DNA from: Planctomycetota bacterium
GTDB lineage: Bacteria; Planctomycetota; Planctomycetia; Pirellulales; Lacipirellulaceae
DNA: 64,000 nt
Assembly (NCBI GenBank): GCA_013152205.1
Contig: JAADGV010000027.1
Span: forward strand, 30,270-94,269
Direction: 5' to 3'
The notes beneath the pieces were generated by a model, which worked only from the letters and a program-made list of their open reading frames with translations, did no database searches and had not been told where the DNA came from. Position 1 is the first letter of the stretch; each line of letters begins with the position of its first letter. Positions 45,737-54,512 of the stretch are shown one piece after another. Position numbers and translations under genes: made by a program.

Positions 45737-47122
45737 TTATACCATAAACAGCGCCGCGCTGAGAGCCTTTAGAATCTCGTCGTCGCTGGGGAGTGGACTT
45801 TCCAATATGCCCCGTAGGGGGATTGGCACTTCGTCCATGCGATAAGCGGTGCCCGCTCGGTGTATCCCGTAGATGGCCGTAGTAAAGTGAACGGTGGCCG
45901 CTAGCGCGCATTCTACCCCTGGGTTGTCGAGAACAATCGTTGGAATCTGAGCCAAGTGTTGACGTGCCAACGGCGAAAGTTTTTCCACCCCTTCGCTGCC
46001 AACCAGCACCACGCAGTCGACCTCGTTTTGTTCGAGCAAGTTGTTCGCCGTGTACTCACCCGGATTGTAACGCGGATAGCCACGCGACAAATTCACGCTA
46101 AACGGAAAACCGGTTTGCCAGCAAAGCACGCTATCAGCTCCAGCCACGTCGCCAGGGATACGCATTCGCCGTGCGATGAAGCGTGTGTGATGATTAAGGT
46201 CGGTAACCAGACGGAGCAACGCCTCGACGTTTGCCTGCGGCACACCATGCCGAGTAAGGCCCAGTCCAAAAAACATTGCCCCATAGCGACATGACCTGAA
46301 AGTTTCGGCTAGTGAAAGCAACTCTTCGCGAAGAACACCGCCGACGCTTTGCTCTTTGAGTTCAACTCCTTTGAGTATTGATCGCAAAGCCCAGAGAACA
46401 TCGAAGTCGCTACCAGCGGTTACCTCGACAAATTGATCGGCAACGTCAGCGGTTGCCGTACGCTGGACATCAACGACGATCAACTGCCGATCGCTGCGGC
46501 CACCCGGCACAAACATGCCGGGCGATTCAACATAGCGTTCCAGATGGCGAGGGTGACTCTTGAGCGGGTTGCTTCCCCAGTAGACCACCACATCGGCCCG
46601 ATTGCGAACTTCGCCCAACGACGAGGTGCTTTCGCCAACGGCTTGCACAGCCAGAATCGAGGGCGCGTGGCACGTCGAAGCCGTGGTGTCGATCGTGGCA
46701 CCCAGTTGGTCCGCCAATCGGCAGGCGGCCCGTTGGCCGGGCGTGCTGCTGGTCGACAAGCCATAAACGAGCGGCGCGCGGCTTGCGCCGAGTATCTTTG
46801 CCGCCTCGGCAACGGCTTCACTTTGCCCCACCGGGGCGTTGCCAATTTGGGCAGAAAAACCTTCAGCCGTCGATTGTGTCAGCAACCACGGCTCGCTCAA
46901 CGCGCAAGCACCCTCTGCGCTGGCGACTCGCCCATCGTCAATACGAATAGTCAGGTCATCGCACAAGCAGCCACAAACAGTACATGCAACGTCTTCAAAA
47001 ACTTGTGTCACAGACAATTCGCTAACAAGACTACAGGAAAGATAGTTGGTCCGACAAACACCATTGTACAAACCGCCGCCCCAACCGCCATCCGACCGAC
47101 CGGTGATCGCATGGCTTTTCAC
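45737..47122 (-). CDS. fwdB: Formylmethanofuran dehydrogenase subunit B (FwdB/FhcB)
   Basis: 461 residues if read from the GTG at 47122; the true start is uncertain and may be a TTG or GTG near 47011-47017, just before VTQVFEDVACTVCG. CTVCGCLCDD and the later Cys73 match the 4Fe-4S site of archaeal FwdB, and STCHAPSILAVQ (Cys151-His152) matches its Mo/W-ligating cysteine and neighbour. VVYWGSNPLKSHPRHLERYV is a strong FwdB signature. The reaction links the formyl group on a methanofuran-like carrier to formate/CO2 in the C1 branch. MoeA, divergent, could supply its cofactor. Confidence 0.9.
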   Translation of the reverse strand: MKSHAITGRSDGGWGGGLYNGVCRTNYLSCSLVSELSVTQVFEDVACTVCGCLCDDLTIRIDDGRVASAEGACALSEPWLLTQSTAEGFSAQIGNAPVGQSEAVAEAAKILGASRAPLVYGLSTSSTPGQRAACRLADQLGATIDTTASTCHAPSILAVQAVGESTSSLGEVRNRADVVVYWGSNPLKSHPRHLERYVESPGMFVPGGRSDRQLIVVDVQRTATADVADQFVEVTAGSDFDVLWALRSILKGVELKEQSVGGVLREELLSLAETFRSCRYGAMFFGLGLTRHGVPQANVEALLRLVTDLNHHTRFIARRMRIPGDVAGADSVLCWQTGFPFSVNLSRGYPRYNPGEYTANNLLEQNEVDCVVLVGSEGVEKLSPLARQHLAQIPTIVLDNPGVECALAATVHFTTAIYGIHRAGTAYRMDEVPIPLRGILESPLPSDDEILKALSAALFMV

Positions 47123-47143
47123 AATGGGCGGGCACCCTTCGTG

Positions 47144-47214
47144 TGTGGGAGGCGTCTCCGACGCCGAAAGTCACCTATATTTCAGCACGTTCGGCGTCAG
47201 AGACGCCTCCCACA
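47144..47214. repeat. Long hairpin between fwdB and moeA (family F)
   Basis: TGTGGGAGGCGTCTCCGACG followed by CCGAA pairs with TTCGGCGTCAGAGACGCCTC followed by CCACA; 25-bp arms with one mismatch around a 21-base loop. It occupies the promoter interval of two divergent genes. If the fwdB frame began at 47122 the hairpin would lie 22 bases before it, which supports a later start. Confidence 0.75.
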
Positions 47215-47339
47215 GCCCGTTACAAGCTCCCCAAAATGAAAAAGTGAATGCCCTCATATTCTGCGCCGTGCTGCTAGTGGTTATCGGTATTTTGCCTTAA
47301 CATGACAGAGTCATTCGCTACCCGAGGATATTCGCACGC

Positions 47340-48596
47340 ATGTCTCAATCGTCCAAACCACATCCCAACGCCGATGTCCGCATGCGTGGCTTTGTCGAGC
47401 GAGTAACGGTAGAAAATGCTCTGGCGTGGCTTGATAACCAACTAGACTCGGCACCGGCTTTATCGGCAGAAATCGCGCCGCTGGGCGAATCGGCAGGGCG
47501 AGTGTTGGCCGAGGACATCCGCAGCCAAGTCAACGTGCCCGATTTCGAGCGGGCCATGATGGACGGTTTTGCCGTGCGATCGGCCGACCTCCAGGGCGCG
47601 TCTGCCGAGGCACCGGTTACCCTCAAGGTGATTGGCGAGTGTTTTCCAGGACAGATTTTCGACGGTGCAATTTCTGCCGGATGTGCGGTGCGAATTATGA
47701 CCGGCGCGCCGTTGCCGACGGGCGTCGATGCGGTCTTGCCGGTCGAAAAAACCAAATACTCCGAAACCGAAGTCCACGCACTAGCCGAGCTTTCCCCGGG
47801 AAAGAATTTCGGCTCGGTGGGCGAAGATATCCAAGTTGGCGATATCGTCTTGTCCGCCGGACGAGTCTTACGGCCACAGGATATTGGTGTGCTGTCATCG
47901 ATTGGGCAAGGGGAAGTCTCGGTACTGCGGCGTCCCCGCGTGCGGATCGTCGTAACCGGCGATGAGTTGCTACCCGCCGGTTCGCTACCCGAGGGCTGCC
48001 AGATTGTCGACGCCAACGGCCCGATGCTTTCGGCCCTGGTCGCCCGCGACGGCGGCGAGCCGAATCACCCAGGCATTGTGCCCGACAATCGCGATGCCAT
48101 TCTGGCTGCACTGCGCGAAGATGCCGACGTAATACTCTGCTCCGGCGGGTCGAGCGTCGGGCAGGAGGATCATGTGCCAACGCTCTTGGCCGAACATGGC
48201 GAACTCGAAATTCACGGCATCGCCATGCGCCCAGCCGGCCCGTTGGGAATGGGGCGAATCGACGGTCGCTTGGTGGTGTTGCTGCCAGGCAATCCGGTGG
48301 CTTGTCTCTGGGGATACGACCTATTCGCAAGCCGAGCCGTGCGACGTTTGGCAGGCAGACCCACTGATTGGCCCTATCGACAGATCGAGGGCGAGTTGAC
48401 CAAAGAAATAACATCGCCCGTCGGACGACTCGACTACATTCGCGTTCACATGAAACGGGGGCAGGTCGAGCCAGTACAGGCAACCGGCGCATCAGTGCTT
48501 AGCTCAACCACCCGCGCCGAGGGTTTTATCATCATCCCTACTGATAGCTCCGGCTATTCAACTGGCAGTATCGTGAACGTATTTTTGTATGACTGA
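47340..48596 (+). CDS. moeA: Molybdopterin molybdenumtransferase MoeA
   Basis: 418 residues. VERVTVENALAWLDNQL opens the MoeA N-terminal domain; DFERAMMDGFAVRSADL, GCAVRIMTGAPLPTGVDAV and VGEDIQVGDIVL follow. The MPT-binding domain has DVILCSGGSSVGQEDHVP, and the last domain shows PLGMGRIDGRLVVLLPGNPV. It inserts molybdate (or tungstate) into adenylylated molybdopterin in the cytosol. Divergent from fwdB and convergent with fwdC (6 bases between stops), a placement that suits cofactor supply to the Fwd complex. Confidence 0.93.
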   Translation: MSQSSKPHPNADVRMRGFVERVTVENALAWLDNQLDSAPALSAEIAPLGESAGRVLAEDIRSQVNVPDFERAMMDGFAVRSADLQGASAEAPVTLKVIGECFPGQIFDGAISAGCAVRIMTGAPLPTGVDAVLPVEKTKYSETEVHALAELSPGKNFGSVGEDIQVGDIVLSAGRVLRPQDIGVLSSIGQGEVSVLRRPRVRIVVTGDELLPAGSLPEGCQIVDANGPMLSALVARDGGEPNHPGIVPDNRDAILAALREDADVILCSGGSSVGQEDHVPTLLAEHGELEIHGIAMRPAGPLGMGRIDGRLVVLLPGNPVACLWGYDLFASRAVRRLAGRPTDWPYRQIEGELTKEITSPVGRLDYIRVHMKRGQVEPVQATGASVLSSTTRAEGFIIIPTDSSGYSTGSIVNVFLYD

Positions 48597-48602
48597 TTTG
48601 CC

Positions 48603-49430
48603 TTAAGCCGCACCGGCGTGGGCAACAAAAATTTCGCCCTTACCAAGCGCCACTAAATCGCCGTTGTAGATGTCATAGCTGCCGTTAAACCGGCTATCGT
48701 CGATCGCAAACCCTTGGCTTCGCAAGTGGTTCAACATCATGGGCATCACCTGCGGCTGGGCCGTACAGGCATAACGAAAACTGGGTAACATCGGCGGCGA
48801 GTCAGGCCCCAATAGGCCGAGCGTGCCGCGACGCATGCCGGCACCGGGGCGAATACCACACTCGCCAAACACCAACACCGTGCCGGCAATCATATTGAAG
48901 CCAAGCATGTCACCCGCGCGGCCACCGATGGCGATCATGCCGCGTCGCATGGTCAGCCCAACTTCGTTGCCAACATCCCCATCAACGAGAATCGTCCCGC
49001 CGGTCATTCCTTTGGGCGACCCGCGATAAGCAGCGCCCACCAAATGGCCCGCATTGCCCTGAACGTGAATAAGCCCGCCGTGCATCTCCGCGCCAACCCA
49101 GCCGCCCGCGTCGCCGGCGACAATAATTTCGCCCCCGCTCATCTCGCTACCAATATGCCGCCCCCCGGGGCCATGGATATGAATCTGCCCCTCCGACATC
49201 TGGGCGCCAATCCAATGCACGCCCGACAGATCGCCATGAAAATCAAAACGCAGATCGCTCGCCTCGCCGGCCAGTTTGAACATCTCACCAAGCGGCAATT
49301 TTTGATTGCCATGAAAGATTTCAAACTGCCCAATCTCAGCCAGCGACTTATCACGCGCCCAAGTCGGCGTAAGGCCCTCGATCTCAACAGGAACCGAGGT
49401 TTCAGCTTGATAGGTGAGCGTAAGTGTCAT
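48603..49430 (-). CDS. fwdC: Formylmethanofuran dehydrogenase subunit C (FwdC/FhcC)
   Basis: 275 residues. A beta-helix of GxGxG-type repeats, as in the glutamate synthase alpha C-terminal domain, runs through residues 75-200: IHIHGPGGRHIGSEMSGGEI, IIVAGDAGGWVGAEMHGGLI, HVQGNAGHLVGAAYRGSPKG and ILVDGDVGNEVGLTMRRGMI. This is FwdC rather than GltB because no amidotransferase or synthase domain precedes it and fwdB is close. The complex's A and D subunits are not in the window. fabG lies 91 bases upstream. Confidence 0.9.
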   Translation of the reverse strand: MTLTLTYQAETSVPVEIEGLTPTWARDKSLAEIGQFEIFHGNQKLPLGEMFKLAGEASDLRFDFHGDLSGVHWIGAQMSEGQIHIHGPGGRHIGSEMSGGEIIVAGDAGGWVGAEMHGGLIHVQGNAGHLVGAAYRGSPKGMTGGTILVDGDVGNEVGLTMRRGMIAIGGRAGDMLGFNMIAGTVLVFGECGIRPGAGMRRGTLGLLGPDSPPMLPSFRYACTAQPQVMPMMLNHLRSQGFAIDDSRFNGSYDIYNGDLVALGKGEIFVAHAGAA

Positions 49431-49521
49431 AACAAATTTTTCTCGCAGTCGAATCGTGTATCAGCCGTTAGCGATGGCGGCAACGCCACCACGAATGGGA
49501 AACGGCCTCGGGCAAGCATCA

Positions 49522-50280
49522 CTACGGCAGCATAACCCGACCGCCGCTGGCCACAAGGGTTTGACCCATCATAAACCGTGAGTCTTCGGACAGCAGAAAA
49601 CGAACGAGGTCGGCAATTTCGTCTGCCGTGCCAATTCGCTTCATCGGGGTTTCATTGACGATGCGGTCGATAGTTTTACGATCAACATCGTCGATGATCT
49701 CTGTTTCGATCAGCCCAGGCGCGACAGCGTTCATGCGGATATTGTACGGGATCAAAGCGTCGGCGGCGCTCTGCGTAAACGCGATGATACCCGCCTTGCT
49801 GGCTGCGTAGGCAATTCCGTAAGGGCGTGGTCGCATGGCCGAAATCGAAGACATATTCACAATGCGACCAAATTTCCGCTCGATCATCTGCTCCTTCACC
49901 GCCCAAGTAACGATATAGAGGCCGGTCAGGTTAGCATCAATCGTACGTTTCCAATGATCGAGGGTGGTGGTCTCGTGGGTGACATATTCAAAAATGCCCG
50001 CATTGTTGACCAACATATCGATCGGCCCAAGCTGCTTGTTCACCTCGGCAACCATCGCCTCGACAGCCTGTTGATCGGTCACGTCGGCTTGGGCCAGCAT
50101 CGCCTGCGAACCGGCCGCTTCAACCAAGGCCACAGTTTCTAAAGCGTCGCTCTCGCGACTACGAAAGTTGATAGCCACTTTCGCACCTGCCCGAGCAAGC
50201 CGCTCGCAACAGGCCCGGCCAATGCCACGGGAACCGCCGGTGACCAATACCGTTCGATTTTCAAAATCGGATTCGCTCAT
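49522..50280 (-). CDS. fabG: 3-oxoacyl-ACP reductase-like short-chain dehydrogenase
   Basis: 252 residues of the classical SDR type. VLVTGGSRGIGRACCERLAR binds the nucleotide, MLVNNAGIFEYV is the NNAG motif, IVNMSSISAMRPRPYGIAYAASK gives the Ser-Tyr-Lys triad (Tyr at YAASK), and NAVAPGLIETE precedes the flexible loop. The reaction is probably a ketoacyl reduction with NADPH; a sugar or C1-related alcohol dehydrogenase role cannot be excluded given its place ahead of fwdC. Confidence 0.85.
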   Translation of the reverse strand: MSESDFENRTVLVTGGSRGIGRACCERLARAGAKVAINFRSRESDALETVALVEAAGSQAMLAQADVTDQQAVEAMVAEVNKQLGPIDMLVNNAGIFEYVTHETTTLDHWKRTIDANLTGLYIVTWAVKEQMIERKFGRIVNMSSISAMRPRPYGIAYAASKAGIIAFTQSAADALIPYNIRMNAVAPGLIETEIIDDVDRKTIDRIVNETPMKRIGTADEIADLVRFLLSEDSRFMMGQTLVASGGRVMLP

Positions 50281-50658
50281 GAATGTTTCTCACCGAAAGT
50301 TAGCAACCGTTCTAGCCAAGTGAATTTACCGCAGAGAACACCAACAGGAAAAACCACAGATAAACACGGATTTTGTTAGACGAAGAAACTGACAGTCCTT
50401 CGCTCACAAGGAAGCAATTATTTGTAGGGTGGGAGGTTCTGTCGGCGGATTGAGCGAACCACTTCCATTCGCTCCGCCGTCGACAGGTTCACCCACCTTT
50501 CGGTTCGCCCAAAAAGGTGGCCAATCTTCCGGTAAATGGCTGCTGGCGAACGGATCTTGTTTGGTGTCAACGCCCAATACTTCAGCAGAGCTATCCACCC
50601 TGCGACTACGACTGGATTTATCCTGTTATCCTGTCAAAAATTGATTGTTTGGTTACGT
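50281..50658. other. Intergenic region with repeat fragments
   Basis: Contains a hairpin at 50429-50497 (GGTGGGAGGTTCTGTCGGCG opposite CGCCGTCGACAGGTTCACCC), a family-B-like fragment at 50329 (GCAGAGAACACC), and TTATCCTGTTATCCTGTCAA at 50621-50640, whose inverse recurs near 61121-61146. No gene seen. Confidence 0.5.
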
Positions 50659-52032
50659 CTAAACTTCCTCCGGGATTACCCACGGCTCACGATACTCACG
50701 CTTTAGCAGAGCGTTGCCAGCGTCGCTGTTGGTGAACGATTCGGTAGCAGGGTCGAGGGCCAATTTTTCGCTACCCAACCGATAGCTGATGTTCGCGCAG
50801 TGAATCATCAGGCAACTGAGATGCCCTTCAAGCACATCGGCGTTGGGCCGTTTTCGATCTCGCATGCACGAGAAAAAGTTTTCTTTATGCTCAGGATCGG
50901 GGAATCGACCGAACATTTGATCTTTGACCACCGGCTTACGACCCTTGGGGCGTACAAACACCTGCCAACCCCCGCCGTGACGACCGACGACCATCATCCC
51001 CTTGGTACCGAAAATTTCGATCCGAGTCGAGTTCTGCATCCAATAGGGGAACATGTCGTTGTCGCGCACCCCCGAGTCGGTCTTGAGAATGTAAGGCGCA
51101 AACAGCGTTAGCTCGAAGCTCACAAGCAGCTTGTCGTAATCAAAAAGAGCGACCTGCGTGTCGGGCGTTTCGGCTGCCGAGGGGGTGCTGAATCGGCCCC
51201 CGGTCGAGTAGACCGTTTTGGGATAGTCGACCCCCAAAAGCCAACGGGCCAGATCGATCTGATGGCTAGCGTCGTTGGCGATATCGCCGCCCGAGTAACG
51301 CCATTGATGATGCCAACATTTGTGCATACTGGCGTTGTAAGCGTGTTCCGCTGCCGGACCATTCCACATATTCCAGTCAAAACCAGCAGGCGCCTCGCTA
51401 TCCGGAACGACGGGGCAGTTGCCCCAAGGCGGCTTTTGGTTGTAAATTCGGCAAAGATGCACGTCGCCCAACTTGCCATCGGCGATATATTTTCTGGCCG
51501 CCATGTTGTACGGCGCACTGCGGTTCTGAAAACCACACTGCACCACGCGATCGTACTTACGCGCTGCCTCGACCATCTTACGGCCTTCCCAGCCGCTATG
51601 GGTAATCGGCTTTTCGACATAGACGTCCTTGCCTGCCTGACAGGCCCACACCGTCGCCAACGCATGCCAATGGTCAGGCGTGGCAATGACCACTGCGTCG
51701 ACCGATTTATCGTCGAGTACCGTGCGAAAATCTTGTACACATTGAGGCTCTTTGCCGCCCTGTTGTGCGGCGATAGCCTGCTTGCGCGAGGGCAAGATCG
51801 CACTATTCACGTCGGCCAAATAAGCAAATTCGCAGTCGCCCCGTTTGAGAAAATCTCGGGCTAGGTGCGGGCCGCGTCCGCCACAACCAATAAGGGCCAA
51901 CGTAATCTTGTCGTTCGCATCGGCTGCACGTGCCGATTTTGAATTGGCCAGAATGGTCAAGCCCGTTGCAGCACCAGCACCCGCAAGTACCCCGGCCTGA
52001 TGAAACTCGCGGCGAGTGATTTTCTTGGTCAT
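50659..52032 (-). CDS. Tat-exported Gfo/Idh/MocA oxidoreductase
   Basis: 457 residues. ITRREFHQAGVLAGAGAATG is a Tat signal; ITLALIGCGGRGPHLARDFL the NAD loop; DVYVEKPITHSG the EKP lysine; and NDASHQIDLARWLLGVDYP the histidine-containing active-site helix. AGAGGATC upstream is the ribosome site. NagB ends 41 bases upstream on the same strand, so the two are probably an operon for amino sugar or glycoside processing. Confidence 0.85.
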   Translation of the reverse strand: MTKKITRREFHQAGVLAGAGAATGLTILANSKSARAADANDKITLALIGCGGRGPHLARDFLKRGDCEFAYLADVNSAILPSRKQAIAAQQGGKEPQCVQDFRTVLDDKSVDAVVIATPDHWHALATVWACQAGKDVYVEKPITHSGWEGRKMVEAARKYDRVVQCGFQNRSAPYNMAARKYIADGKLGDVHLCRIYNQKPPWGNCPVVPDSEAPAGFDWNMWNGPAAEHAYNASMHKCWHHQWRYSGGDIANDASHQIDLARWLLGVDYPKTVYSTGGRFSTPSAAETPDTQVALFDYDKLLVSFELTLFAPYILKTDSGVRDNDMFPYWMQNSTRIEIFGTKGMMVVGRHGGGWQVFVRPKGRKPVVKDQMFGRFPDPEHKENFFSCMRDRKRPNADVLEGHLSCLMIHCANISYRLGSEKLALDPATESFTNSDAGNALLKREYREPWVIPEEV

Positions 52033-52073
52033 CGTAAGATCCTCTTGGTGGTAGGGAAACCTGGGCAGCCGCC

Positions 52074-52823
52074 TTATTTTTTCAGCAAGCTTGCCGCAGG
52101 TTCGTCGAGGTAGAGCGTCATATTCTCGTGTTGTTGCATGATTGTGGCAGGCACCTCGTTCGAGACTTCGCCTTCAACCGTACCTTGAACCGCCTCAGCC
52201 TTCCGCTGATCCGGCACGCTGCAAATGATATGTTTCGATTTCATGATTTGGCGAATCGACATACTGACCGCACGGCTTGGCACATCGTCGAACGTAGGAA
52301 ACCAACCTTCGCCAAGCTGCTGCTGCCGACAGGCGTCGTCCAGGTCGACGATCAGATAGGGTTCTTCTGTTTCAAAATCTGCTGGCGGATCGTTAAACGC
52401 AAGATGGCCATTCTCGCCGATGCCAACAAAAGCAACATCGACCGCATTCGCACGAATCAACTCGCCCAGGCGCGCACACTCAGCCGGCACGTCGCCGTTA
52501 CCATCCAGCCCCTCGCCGTTCACATAGTGAAACGCAGCAAGCGGCACTTTGTCGACAAAGCGTTCTTTCAGATATTTACGGAACGAGGCAGGATGCGAAT
52601 CGCTCATCCCAATGTATTCGTCCAAATGAAAACCAGTAACACGAGACCAATCGATGTCAGCAGCCTCGATCAGTGCCGAAAGGGTATCGAACTGCGAAGC
52701 CCCCGTAGCGACAATAATCGTAGCGGCACCACGCTCTTGCAGAGCTTGGCGAATCAAAGCGGCACCATCCTCGGCAGCACGACGGCCCATCTCGGCCTTC
52801 GTGGGGCAAATAACAACTTTCAC
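52074..52823 (-). CDS. nagB: Glucosamine-6-phosphate deaminase-like protein
   Basis: 249 residues from the GTG at 52823, preceded by GAGAGG; the longer frame runs through a repeat. [20 protein letters not shown] opens the NagB/RpiA fold, [20 protein letters not shown] carries the conserved acidic residue, and [19 protein letters not shown] the active-site His and acid (E. coli has DGHIAFNE here). Isomerises and deaminates glucosamine-6-phosphate to fructose-6-phosphate. The ENGHLAFND form suggests a divergent subfamily, so specificity is not secure. Confidence 0.8.
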   Translation of the reverse strand: MKVVICPTKAEMGRRAAEDGAALIRQALQERGAATIIVATGASQFDTLSALIEAADIDWSRVTGFHLDEYIGMSDSHPASFRKYLKERFVDKVPLAAFHYVNGEGLDGNGDVPAECARLGELIRANAVDVAFVGIGENGHLAFNDPPADFETEEPYLIVDLDDACRQQQLGEGWFPTFDDVPSRAVSMSIRQIMKSKHIICSVPDQRKAEAVQGTVEGEVSNEVPATIMQQHENMTLYLDEPAASLLKK

Positions 52824-52880
52824 AATCACCTCTCGTTCAAATAAACGGATACAATTCCAAAAAACGTAAATCAGCCAATC

Positions 52881-52898
52881 CATCCTGGCCGGAAGCAC
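52881..52898. repeat. CATCCTGGCCGGAAGCAC repeat (family H)
   Basis: CCATCCTGGCCGGAAGCACC is shared with the minus-strand reading of 1719-1740, and half of it with 33841-33853. It lies upstream of nagB. Confidence 0.45.
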
Positions 52899-53016
52899 CA
52901 CCCACGGTCGGAACGCAACACTCAGACCCCAGGTGCCAAAGCTCAACAGAGTATGCTAATCCAGCGCTTTTCGCGACACAATGGAGAGAATAAATTTCTG
53001 ATTCATCCAGCAGAAC

Positions 53017-53097
53017 AACTGCAAAGCCGCAGCGCCCCGTATAGTAGCCGCAGGCGGAAGCCGTGGCAGAGCCCGTTAGCGCTGGCGGCCACGCCAC
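53017..53097. repeat. Family-C fragment joined to a GTTAGCG-type repeat
   Basis: ACTGCAAAGCCGCAG and TAGCCGCAGGCGGAAGCCGT belong to family C; the right part GTTAGCGCTGGCGGCCACGC also occurs at 62489-62508 (GTTAGCGGTGGCGGCCAC) and in related form near 49465. It ends just past the PEP-CTERM gene's stop. Confidence 0.5.
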
Positions 53098-53102
53098 TAG
53101 GC

Positions 53103-54449
53103 CTAGCGCGAGCGACGTCGCCCCACCAACAGCCCCAAGCTAGCCATCACCCCAAGCAACAGCGAACTAGGCTCAGGAATCGGATCGCTAAACTTCGCGA
53201 GAAACGCATCAGCGCCGCCGGGGTTGCTCCCCTCAAGCCTGTCCAGTGTAAAGCCTGAGATGTAAACATTCCCCAAACCATCGGCCGACAAGGCCCAGCT
53301 TTTGTCATCACGGCCTGTGCCAAGCTGCCCAGTCCAGAGGAGGCTGCCATCGGCATCGTACTTGCTCACAAAAGCATCAGCGCCGCCAGCGCTAGGCCCT
53401 CCAAGGCTGCCATCGGTGTAGCCCGAGATGTAAACATTCCCCAAACCATCGGCCGAAACGCCATAGCTTTTGTCACCACTGCTTGTGCCAAGCTGCGCTG
53501 TCCAGAGGAGGGTGCCATTGGCATTGTACTTACTTACGAAAGCATCGTGGCCACCGGCGTTAGGCCCCTCAAGGTTGCCCCAGGTCCAGCCCGAGATGTA
53601 AACATTTCCCAAACCATCGACAGAAACGCCATCGCTATAGTCATAAGCACTTGTACCAAGCTGCTCGGTCCAGAGAAGGCTGCCGCTGGCATCGTACTTG
53701 CTTAGGAAAGCATCAGCGCCGCCAACGTTGGGCCCACCAAGACTTCCCCAGGTGTAGCCCGAGATGTAAACATTTCCCAAACCATCAGCCGACACGCTAG
53801 TGCTTTCCTCACCACTGCTTGTGCCAAGCTGCTCAGTCCAGAGCAGGGTGCCGCTGGCATCGTACTTGCTTAGGAAAGCATCAGCGTTGCCGGCGCTGGG
53901 CCCATCGAGACTGCCATCGGTGCGGCCCGAGATGTAAACGTTCCCCAAACCATCTGCCGACACGCCCCAGCTAAAGTCAATGCCGCTTGTACCAAGCTGC
54001 TTGGTCCAGAGGAAGCTGCCGCTAGCATCGTATTTACTTACGAAAGCATCAAAGATACCAGCGTTGGGTCCTTCAAAGCCGCTAGAGGTAAAGCCCGAGA
54101 TGTAAACATTCCCCAAGCCATCGGCCGATACACTAGTGCTAAGTCCAGGACTACTTGTACCAAGCTGCTCGATCCAGAGAAGAGTGCCACTGGCGTTGTA
54201 CTTACCAAGGAACGTACCAACACTGTCGTCGCCAGCCCCCTTGAGGCTGCCGTTGGCGCGGCCCGAGATGTAAACATTCCCCAAACCATCGGTCGACACG
54301 CCATAACCCGAGTCGAGATCGTTTGAGCCGAATTGATCAATCCATTCGAGCGTAGGCGGCGTGGCCGTTGCGGCCATTGGTAGAGCCAATAACGTACCGC
54401 TGAATATGAGTGCCATGCCGGCGGTCAATTTTTTCATCTTCAAGTTCAT
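53103..54449 (-). CDS. Secreted seven-blade SBBP-repeat protein with PEP-CTERM sorting signal
   Basis: 448 residues from the ATG at 54449 with AAGGA upstream. After a signal peptide (LTAGMALIFSGTLLALPMAA), seven SBBP units follow, each holding DGLGNVYISG, then DAFxSKYDASGxLLWTEQLG. The DNA repeats with an exact 168-base (56-residue) period. The C terminus PIPEPSSLLLGVMASLGLLV then GRRRSR is a PEP-CTERM anchor, processed by an exosortase. Presumably a surface beta-propeller for binding. Confidence 0.9.
   Translation of the reverse strand: MNLKMKKLTAGMALIFSGTLLALPMAATATPPTLEWIDQFGSNDLDSGYGVSTDGLGNVYISGRANGSLKGAGDDSVGTFLGKYNASGTLLWIEQLGTSSPGLSTSVSADGLGNVYISGFTSSGFEGPNAGIFDAFVSKYDASGSFLWTKQLGTSGIDFSWGVSADGLGNVYISGRTDGSLDGPSAGNADAFLSKYDASGTLLWTEQLGTSSGEESTSVSADGLGNVYISGYTWGSLGGPNVGGADAFLSKYDASGSLLWTEQLGTSAYDYSDGVSVDGLGNVYISGWTWGNLEGPNAGGHDAFVSKYNANGTLLWTAQLGTSSGDKSYGVSADGLGNVYISGYTDGSLGGPSAGGADAFVSKYDADGSLLWTGQLGTGRDDKSWALSADGLGNVYISGFTLDRLEGSNPGGADAFLAKFSDPIPEPSSLLLGVMASLGLLVGRRRSR
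53257..54273 (-). repeat. Seven in-frame 168-bp tandem units
   Basis: The string GAGATGTAAAC (plus-strand reading) begins at 53257, 53425, 53593, 53761, 53929, 54097 and 54265, exactly 168 bases apart each time. Copies differ mainly in the segment coding for the SL-GPNAG loop. Confidence 0.85.
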
Positions 54450-54512
54450 GAGTCGTCCTTGGTTCTGTCTGGAAAACGCTTGAAACGATGTTGAATTAAA
54501 AGTCCACAAAAA

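Noticed and set aside
44514..45845. 443-codon open frame antisense to the FGE-like gene
   Set aside because: No leader, no family features, and the opposite strand holds a clear SUMF1 domain; a shadow frame of GC-biased coding DNA.
46433..47239. 268-codon open frame antisense to fwdB
   Set aside because: Runs opposite the conserved cysteine motifs of FwdB and through the hairpin; basic, low-information protein.
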